Below, piece by piece: positions 30,286 to 36,118 of a stretch of 36,118 nucleotides of DNA. Source of the DNA: Caballeronia sp. dw_276 (GTDB lineage: Bacteria; Pseudomonadota; Gammaproteobacteria; Burkholderiales; Burkholderiaceae); contig NZ_JAAVUV010000023.1 of assembly GCF_018449635.1 (NCBI RefSeq), positions 1-36,118 on the forward strand, given 5' to 3'. The first letter of the stretch is position 1; each line of letters opens with the position of its first letter. A program made the position numbers and the translations under genes. The notes beneath the pieces were generated by a model that did not search any database, was not told where the DNA came from, and worked only from the letters and a program-made list of their open reading frames with translations.

Positions 30286-31320
30286 ATGGGTATCAATCGC
30301 CGCAGCTTTCTTGTAACCGCTGGTGCAGCGTCCGTTGGCGCAGCCGCGTCCTGCATGGATGGCGCTCCATGGATCCGCCGTGCGCAGGCAGCCGAGTTCA
30401 CATACAAGGTTGGCACCAATGTGCCTGCCTCGCATCCCTTAAATGTTCGCATACAGGAGGCCGCTACCGCCATAAAGGAGGAAACAGACGGCCGCATGGA
30501 GATCCGCGTATTTTCGAACAATCAGTTGGGCGGCGATCCCGATATGTTCGCGCAGCTGCGCGCGGGCGCGCTCGAATTCTTCCTAGTTTCTGGAGCAAAT
30601 TCGCTCTCATCGCTGGTACCCAAGGCGGCGATCTCTGGCGTCGGATTTGCGTTCACGGATTACAACCAGGTTTTCACCGCTCTCGACGGTGAACTGGGCG
30701 CACATTTACGCGGCCTTATCAGCAAGGCAGGCCTCGTCGTACAGGACAAAGTTTGGGACAATGGATTTCGACAAGTCACAAGCAGCAACAAGCAAATCGC
30801 CACACCAGCGGACTTCCAGGGCATGAAAATCCGAGTGCCACCAGGCCGCTTGTGGATCTCACTCTTTCGCAGTTTATCGGCATCACCCACGGCAATTAGT
30901 TTCAACGAGGTGTATTCAGCGCTTCAGACCAAAGTCGTCGACGGACAGGAAACTCCGCTCGTGGTGATCAATACCTCCAAGCTATATGAGGTACAGAAGT
31001 ACTGCTCTATGACGAATCATATGTGGGACGGCTATTGGTTTCTCGGCAATCGCGGTGCGTGGAACAAGTTGCCGGCTACGGTCCGTGACATCATTTCAAA
31101 GCACCTCAATACTTCCGCTCTCCAACAGCGCAAGGACGTCGCACAACTGAACGCGACATTGCAGAAGACGCTTGAAAGTAAGGGGCTTGTGTTCAACTCA
31201 CCAGACACAGCTCTTTTTCGTGACAAGTTGAAAAAGTCCGGTTTCTATACCGAGCAAAAGGCTTTTTTCGGCGATGAGGAATGGTCACTGCTCGAGAAGG
31301 TCACCGGAAAATTGGTATGA
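30286..31320 (+). CDS. TRAP transporter solute-binding protein, DctP type (344 aa)
   Basis: A twin-arginine signal (NRRSFLV, R5-R6) leads to a cleavage site near AQA-AE (residue 36). The DctP fold is shown by KIRVPPGRLW (the Arg that binds the substrate carboxylate), EVYSALQTKVVDGQETPL and WDGYWFLGNRGAW. It captures a carboxylate in the periplasm for the fused permease. AAGGAGACAGAAATG gives the start. Its stop overlaps the permease ATG. Confidence 0.85.
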   Translation: MGINRRSFLVTAGAASVGAAASCMDGAPWIRRAQAAEFTYKVGTNVPASHPLNVRIQEAATAIKEETDGRMEIRVFSNNQLGGDPDMFAQLRAGALEFFLVSGANSLSSLVPKAAISGVGFAFTDYNQVFTALDGELGAHLRGLISKAGLVVQDKVWDNGFRQVTSSNKQIATPADFQGMKIRVPPGRLWISLFRSLSASPTAISFNEVYSALQTKVVDGQETPLVVINTSKLYEVQKYCSMTNHMWDGYWFLGNRGAWNKLPATVRDIISKHLNTSALQQRKDVAQLNATLQKTLESKGLVFNSPDTALFRDKLKKSGFYTEQKAFFGDEEWSLLEKVTGKLV

Positions 31321-33221
31321 AAACGCACTTGGCTGAAGATTTCTCGCAGCGGTCGCGCGACGAGCACTCCATCTGCGCATTATCACCTGTACCTAACTGG
31401 CTGGTGATAGCTGATCGCGTCCTTGGGCTGATCGTGTCCGTGCCCGCAGCCTTGCTGGTGCTCGCAGAGATCGTGCTGTTGTTCTCGGGCGTTGTCGCAC
31501 GGTTCTTGCTGCACCAACCCATTGTGTGGAGCGACGAGCTTGCCGGCATCTTATTCCTTTGGCTCGCGATGACTGGAGCTGCAACCGCCCTTCATCGGGG
31601 TTCGCACATGCGGATGACAGCGATCGTCAATCGAGCAGGTAGCGAGCGCACCCGTATATGGGACACAGTGGCACTAGTTGCGAGCATGCTATTTCTCGGA
31701 ATGATTGCGGCACCGGCATATGCATATGTGCAGCAGCAGTGGATGATCGTCACGCCTGTGCTCGAATTGAACGACGGCTGGCGCGTTGCTGCGATCATAT
31801 ATGGTATTGCATGCATGCTATTGATGTGCGTCGTGAAACTGCTTGCGTTCGGCCGCAAGCCAGCGTTGATCGGCATCGCTCTTTCGACCGTGATAGTGTT
31901 TTCGCTACTTTCAGTGGGTCCGGTACTGCAATCGCTCGGCAACTTCAACCTGCCGATCTTCTTTGTCGGCGTGGTCGGATTTACAGTGCTGAGCGGAATG
32001 CCAATCGCATTTTCATTCGGACTTGCCGTGTTCTCGTATTTGTCGCTGTCGACGTCGATGCCGCTCGAAATTGTCGTGAGCAGGATGGACGAGGGCATGT
32101 CGCAAATGCTGCTGCTCGCGGTGCCGATGTTCATCTTCCTCGGCTTGCTAATCGAAATGACCGGAATGGCACGGGCAATGATCAACTTCCTCGCGTCGTT
32201 GCTTGGACATGTGCGCGGCGGCCTGTCATACGTGCTGATTGGTGCAATGTATCTGATCTCGGGCATATCGGGTTCGAAAGCCGCCGACATGGCCGCTATC
32301 GCGCCGATCCTATTTCCAGAGATGAAGGCGCGCGGAGAAAACCCCGGCGAATTGGTAGCGTTGCTGTCGGCGACCGGCGCGCAAACTGAGACCGTGCCAC
32401 CTTCCATTGTGCTGATCACAATCGGCTCGGTGACGGGCGTGTCGATTTCGGCGCTCTTTACAGGCGGCCTCCTGCCAGGGCTAGTGCTTGCGCTTGTTCT
32501 GTGCGCTTTGGTGTGGTGGCGCACTCGTGACGTGAAGCCCGTGTCCGGGACACGCGCAAATAAAGCAGCAATTTTTAAGGCGCTGGTCATCGCGCTCCCA
32601 GCTCTCGCGTTGCCGGTTGTAATCCGCTTTGCGGTGGTAGAGGGCGTAGCGACAGCAACGGAAGTGTCGACAGTCGGCATCGTATATTCACTGATCGCTG
32701 GTGTGCTGATCTATCGACGCTTCGACCTAAAGCGCGTTGGACCTATGCTTGTCGAAACTGCCGCCCTATCAGGCGCGATCCTTATCATTATCGGCACCGC
32801 AACTGCGATGGCGTGGGCGCTCACGCAGTCAGGATTTTCCCACAGTCTTGCATTATTCATGGAGCATTTGCCCGGCGGTGCGATCGGGTTCATGGCGGTC
32901 TCCGTGGTGATGTTCGTGCTGCTTGGCAGCGTGCTTGAGGGCATTCCAGCGATCGTACTATTTGGACCGCTGTTGTTTCCGATCGCGCGAGACGTTGGTA
33001 TTCCGGAAGTACAGTACGCGATGGTCGTAATCCTGTCGATGGGGCTTGGCTTGTTCTCTCCACCCTTCGGCGTAGGTTACTACGGTGCTTGTGCGGTCAG
33101 CAAGATTCATCCGGACGAAGGTCTCAGGCCGATAGTTGGCTACATGGTCGCGTTGTTTTTCGGCATTATCGTGATTGCAATGGTGCCTTGGATTTCAACT
33201 GGTTTCCTCAAGAGTACTTAG
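31317..33221 (+). CDS. TRAP transporter permease, DctQ-DctM fusion (634 aa)
   Basis: Residues 1 to about 185 form a DctQ part with four membrane helices and the motif WSDELAGILFLWLAMTGAAT. The rest is DctM, with about 12 helices and signature stretches PMFIFLGLLIEMTGMA and SGSKAADMAAIAPIL. The pair takes up the substrate bound by the DctP protein using the sodium gradient. The ATG overlaps the upstream stop by 4 bp (31317-31320). Confidence 0.85.
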   Translation: MKTHLAEDFSQRSRDEHSICALSPVPNWLVIADRVLGLIVSVPAALLVLAEIVLLFSGVVARFLLHQPIVWSDELAGILFLWLAMTGAATALHRGSHMRMTAIVNRAGSERTRIWDTVALVASMLFLGMIAAPAYAYVQQQWMIVTPVLELNDGWRVAAIIYGIACMLLMCVVKLLAFGRKPALIGIALSTVIVFSLLSVGPVLQSLGNFNLPIFFVGVVGFTVLSGMPIAFSFGLAVFSYLSLSTSMPLEIVVSRMDEGMSQMLLLAVPMFIFLGLLIEMTGMARAMINFLASLLGHVRGGLSYVLIGAMYLISGISGSKAADMAAIAPILFPEMKARGENPGELVALLSATGAQTETVPPSIVLITIGSVTGVSISALFTGGLLPGLVLALVLCALVWWRTRDVKPVSGTRANKAAIFKALVIALPALALPVVIRFAVVEGVATATEVSTVGIVYSLIAGVLIYRRFDLKRVGPMLVETAALSGAILIIIGTATAMAWALTQSGFSHSLALFMEHLPGGAIGFMAVSVVMFVLLGSVLEGIPAIVLFGPLLFPIARDVGIPEVQYAMVVILSMGLGLFSPPFGVGYYGACAVSKIHPDEGLRPIVGYMVALFFGIIVIAMVPWISTGFLKST

Positions 33222-33661
33222 CGTAATTGCAACACATGTAAATGACTGATAAAAAAGCTCCAGCGTCCAAAATAGTTTTCAGAAAAACGTTGAATTGCTT
33301 TTCTAGTAGCTAGTGAATGAGCTATTCAAGTCATTGGAAAAGTTAGCGCTTCGGTTGAGCAGGATCTCTGTTGTATTTATTTAGATCAAGGTAGCCGGTC
33401 CTCTCGAAGTTGTTGGGTCTTTATGTATTTACGCAGATCAGCAGCCCTCGTACTTTCTTCGCATAGTTCCTGTTGCGCACCGTAGGCAGGCTATGTAGTT
33501 GGGAGGCGTTAGATGTCTTTAGACCGCGACCAAATATTGGTGAGAATGAATTCCAACGATGATTTACCCGTTAGGCTATATATCGGGACTGCCGTCGTTG
33601 GCTGCTGTTTCGGGTTAGCAGTTAATGGCTGTGACTCGCCAAAACCTTTTAAAGGATCAAT
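33222..33661 (+). other. Intergenic region before the aldolase gene
   Basis: These 440 bp contain no convincing gene. The region is AT-richer than its flanks and probably holds the promoter of the aldolase gene, but no -35/-10 pair or operator was fixed. Confidence 0.4.
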
Positions 33662-34459
33662 ATGAAGGTCTCTGAATTTTCTCGCAATTCTCTTCGTCAT
33701 AAATTCGCGTCTGGAACGCCCAGCTATGGCTTATGGGTGACGCTCGAAAGTCCAACTGTCACGGAAATCGCAGCCGCAATGGGTGTCGATTGGATTTGCG
33801 TCGATCTTGAACATGGTGCACTCGACTTCAACGATGTTCTCGGTCATCTTCGTGCCGCTCAAGGGACCGGCATGGCGGTTCTTGCCCGCGTACCTGCGAG
33901 TCGAGTCGATACAATCAAAAAGTGCCTCGACATCGGCGTTGATGGCGTTCTCCTGCCGCTGATCAACACGGCCGCAGAGCTATCTGAAGCGTTTGAGCAT
34001 GCACGATATCCGACAATAGGTAAGCGTGGTCTTGGTGGTGAACGTGCAGTGCGTTGGGGACTAAGCATCCACGAATATATCCAACGCGCCAATGAAGATG
34101 CGTTGATCATCCCACTCATTGAGACACGCGCGGCTAGCGAAAACATAGAGGCGATTCTCGACGTACCTGGACTTGAGGCAGTTTTCTTCGGCCCGGCCGA
34201 CCTTTCATCCAGCATGGGATACCTAGGTGAGTGGGAAGGACCCGGGGTGGCACAAGACATTCTTCGGATTAGTGCGTCCGCAGCAACGCGGGGAATCGTG
34301 TCGGGCGTAATCGGGATGACGCCCGAAGATATGAAGGCGCGGGTTGATCAAGGCTTCAAAATGATAGGTCTAGGCTCGGACGGTGGCATGCTAATCAAAC
34401 AATTCAAGCAAATCTTCGGCACGCTTAAAGGCGAAACGTACGAACATAACTGGTTTTAA
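33662..34459 (+). CDS. HpcH/HpaI-family aldolase (265 aa)
   Basis: The class II pyruvate-aldolase residues are present: H51 (DLEHG), R76 (LARVP), E154 (PLIET) and D180 (FFGPADLSSSMG). The family cleaves 4-hydroxy-2-oxo acids (for example 2-keto-3-deoxy sugar acids or HHED) to pyruvate or a related oxoacid and an aldehyde. Here it likely cleaves an intermediate of the upstream pathway. AAAGGATCAATATG gives the start. Confidence 0.8.
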   Translation: MKVSEFSRNSLRHKFASGTPSYGLWVTLESPTVTEIAAAMGVDWICVDLEHGALDFNDVLGHLRAAQGTGMAVLARVPASRVDTIKKCLDIGVDGVLLPLINTAAELSEAFEHARYPTIGKRGLGGERAVRWGLSIHEYIQRANEDALIIPLIETRAASENIEAILDVPGLEAVFFGPADLSSSMGYLGEWEGPGVAQDILRISASAATRGIVSGVIGMTPEDMKARVDQGFKMIGLGSDGGMLIKQFKQIFGTLKGETYEHNWF

Positions 34460-34804
34460 ATTAATAGGAATTTGCCGCGGTGTTAGCCCGTTGGCTATCC
34501 GCCAATGCGGCAGCCAACTATCTTGGATCACTTCATTCCAATGGATGATAAGGCCGATGGCGGTCCGCCCGGGGTTCTGCATCGGGAACCGGCGCTTAAA
34601 AGCTGAAAAACGGAACTCGAACTATGCACGGACCGTCACTTTGATTCACGGTACTTCGTTTTGCGTACGACGAGTACCTTTGCAAGCCTGGTATTCGGGG
34701 TCTCGCCGATATAGCGGCAGCGCGAGAGGCCTTATCGGGGCGCACGATCATCTACAAAACAAGTTTGGCGTCTCTTATACATTCCAGATCCGGAGAAACC
34801 TCTG
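34460..34804 (+). other. Leader before the MFS transporter, with hairpin and possible decayed coding remnant
   Basis: A compound hairpin at 34490-34518 (GTTGGCT / AGCCAAC enclosing CCGC-caat-GCGG) lies 30 nt after the aldolase stop and may end its transcript. Between about 34650 and 34780 one frame reads YDEYLCKPGIRGLADIAAAR, which looks like coding sequence, but no intact start or stop goes with it, so it may be the rest of a lost gene. Confidence 0.4.
34490..34518 (+). terminator. Compound hairpin after the aldolase gene
   Basis: GTTGGCT (34490-34496) pairs with AGCCAAC (34512-34518), and CCGC (34499-34502) with GCGG (34507-34510) over loop CAAT. No U-run follows, so it is a weak terminator at most. 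Confidence 0.45.
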
Positions 34805-36085
34805 ATGTCGGAACATTCACCGTCGAAAGTGCCACGCAAGCGTTGGTACAAAATGGGCACGCTGTTATTTCTAATTTATTTGATCTGCTTTGCGGATCGC
34901 AGCAATATCGGTGTAGCGGCGCCCGAAATGGTCCGTGAGCTAGGGCTGTCCGGCGCTGTGACAGGGGCGCTGCTGTCGGCATTTTTTTGGGGCTATGTGC
35001 TCACGCAATTGCCTGGCGGATGGTTGGCCAACAAGGTCGGCCCCAAGCGCGTTATTGTAGGCGCGCTTGTAGTGGTGGGGACCACTGGTTGTTTGACTGG
35101 ATTTGTTGCTCACCTGCCCGCCTTAATGGGGTTGCGCTTTTTGATGGGACTAGGTGAAGGGGTTATCTGGCCGTCGTTCGCCGTAATGTTTTTGAACTGG
35201 TTCCCTACTTCGGAACGAGGTCGGGCTGTCAGCCTTTCGCAATATACCTTGCCGCTGTCTTCGGTAATCATGGCGCCGCTGGCGGGATGGATGATTCGGG
35301 AATTCCAGTGGAGAGCCATGTTCGTGATGCAAGGCATTCCAGCACTGGTTCTAGCCGTAGTGTTTTGGGCCATTGCTGCTGAGGACCCGGTACTTGACAC
35401 TCACTTGTCGGATGCTGAGCGCGACTATATCGTTGAGCGCCGCGACGGTGCGACCCTCGAATCGAGGCCGTTCTCCGAAGTCTTAGGCCGTCAGATCGTT
35501 TGGGGTTTGTGTTTGACCTATTTCCTCTGGATTACCGGCTTATATGCTTTCGGTATGTGGGTGCCAACTGTAGTCAAGGAGCTCTCGGCAGATATGGGTA
35601 TGGACACCGTGGGTTGGCTTACGGCTATCCCTTACGCTTTTGCAACAGTGGGCTTGTACTTTGTGTCGCGAGCAGCTGATCGCTCGCATTTTTCGCGCGG
35701 CTGGTATGTCTCGGGCGCGTTGTGCTTGGCTGGGTTGGCGTTGTTGATACAGCATTTTGTCGCAAACACAATGATGATCAATATGGTCATGTTGGTGCTG
35801 GCCTGCGTGGGCATCTACTCAGCGTTGGGTGCATGGTGGAGCTGGGCACTGGCGAATGTCCCACGCAACCAGGCGGCACCCGCGATCGGGCTAATTAATT
35901 TGTTCGGTAACGCCGGCGGTATTTGTGGCCCCTTGTTCGTCGGCTATGCCGCAGCTGGGGGCAAAGCCAGTGATGGCCTTTATGTGATCGGTTTTGCATT
36001 ATTGTTGGGATCGCTAGTTGCTTTGTTGCTGGCATTGAAAAATCCCGAGATACAGGCAGCCGACGTAAGTCACGTGTTGCATTGA
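34805..36085 (+). CDS. MFS transporter, anion:cation symporter (ACS) family (426 aa)
   Basis: About twelve membrane helices, with the MFS motifs GGWLANKVGPKRVI (loop 2-3) and RFLMGLGEGVIWPSFAVMFL, as in hexuronate, glucarate or tartrate:proton symporters (GudP/ExuT group). It is likely a second uptake route for sugar acids, next to the TRAP system. CCGGAGAAACCTCTG precedes the ATG. The C-terminus is complete, ending before the window edge. Confidence 0.8.
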   Translation: MSEHSPSKVPRKRWYKMGTLLFLIYLICFADRSNIGVAAPEMVRELGLSGAVTGALLSAFFWGYVLTQLPGGWLANKVGPKRVIVGALVVVGTTGCLTGFVAHLPALMGLRFLMGLGEGVIWPSFAVMFLNWFPTSERGRAVSLSQYTLPLSSVIMAPLAGWMIREFQWRAMFVMQGIPALVLAVVFWAIAAEDPVLDTHLSDAERDYIVERRDGATLESRPFSEVLGRQIVWGLCLTYFLWITGLYAFGMWVPTVVKELSADMGMDTVGWLTAIPYAFATVGLYFVSRAADRSHFSRGWYVSGALCLAGLALLIQHFVANTMMINMVMLVLACVGIYSALGAWWSWALANVPRNQAAPAIGLINLFGNAGGICGPLFVGYAAAGGKASDGLYVIGFALLLGSLVALLLALKNPEIQAADVSHVLH

Positions 36086-36118
36086 TCCGTCAGTACAAGA
36101 GTAAAGAAGCTACGTCTT

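Noticed and set aside
31592..32680. Long minus-strand frame (362 codons)
   Set aside because: It is opposite the TRAP permease and is rich in Thr, Ser and Pro in the way expected from the complement of membrane-protein codons.
34491..34805. 104-codon plus-strand frame before the MFS gene
   Set aside because: It begins inside a hairpin and has no ribosome binding site. Its protein-like stretch is in a different frame, so it is treated only as a possible remnant.

Overview
The window reads as a bacterial accessory region, most likely from a member of the Burkholderiales (Burkholderia, Paraburkholderia, Caballeronia or Cupriavidus type). This is inferred from moderately high GC, the style of the IS3, IS21 and Tn3 family remnants, and the TRAP/BKACE/RuBisCO-like catabolic gene set. 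No rRNA, tRNA, CRISPR array or replication origin was seen.

Region 1 (about 150-20,760) is an unusual one-direction array of about 45 mostly very small genes, all on the minus strand and packed almost end to end. Nearly every junction carries the same short linker, read on the coding strand as TAGGAAAAC or (A/T)CGGAAAAC. In about half the cases the TAG of the linker is the stop codon of the upstream gene and the GGA is a weak ribosome binding site for the next. The cargo is a mixed bag: two toxin-antitoxin pairs (HigBA at the upstream end, a TumE/TumA-like pair in the middle), a SEFIR-domain protein, a TIR-like protein, HNH, GIY-YIG and PD-(D/E)XK nuclease-like proteins, a GNAT acetyltransferase, an Rmf-like protein, zinc ribbons, lipoproteins, small membrane proteins and many unknowns. 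Three gene families occur twice. Both copies of one family are broken, one by an amber codon and one by a complete 1,336-bp IS3-family element with a 5-bp target duplication. Several other array genes carry a frameshift, a stop codon or a lost start, so the array is decaying.

Region 2 (about 20,760-23,350) is a graveyard of mobile-element pieces: the first codons of a DUF72 gene cut by a Tn3-family transposase fragment, half of a GntR/FCD regulator, the start of an IS21 istA, and the end of an IS3 orfB. An imperfect 43-bp direct repeat lies at 112-154 and again at 23,304-23,346, bracketing regions 1 and 2.

Region 3 (23,366-36,085) is an intact carbohydrate-acid catabolism locus. A GntR/FCD regulator and a histidine phosphatase run leftward. 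Divergently, a RuBisCO-like protein, a DUF1537 four-carbon-acid-sugar kinase, a BKACE (DUF849) protein, two short-chain dehydrogenases, a TRAP solute-binding protein and a fused TRAP permease form one operon-like run with ATGA overlaps. An HpaI-type aldolase and an ACS-family MFS transporter follow. By analogy with D-apionate degradation (OiaK kinase plus OiaC/OiaT RuBisCO-like enzymes), the inferred job is uptake, oxidation, phosphorylation and C-C cleavage or decarboxylation of a branched or linear sugar acid. The combination with an atypical BKACE that lacks two canonical active-site residues is not one I recognise as described.
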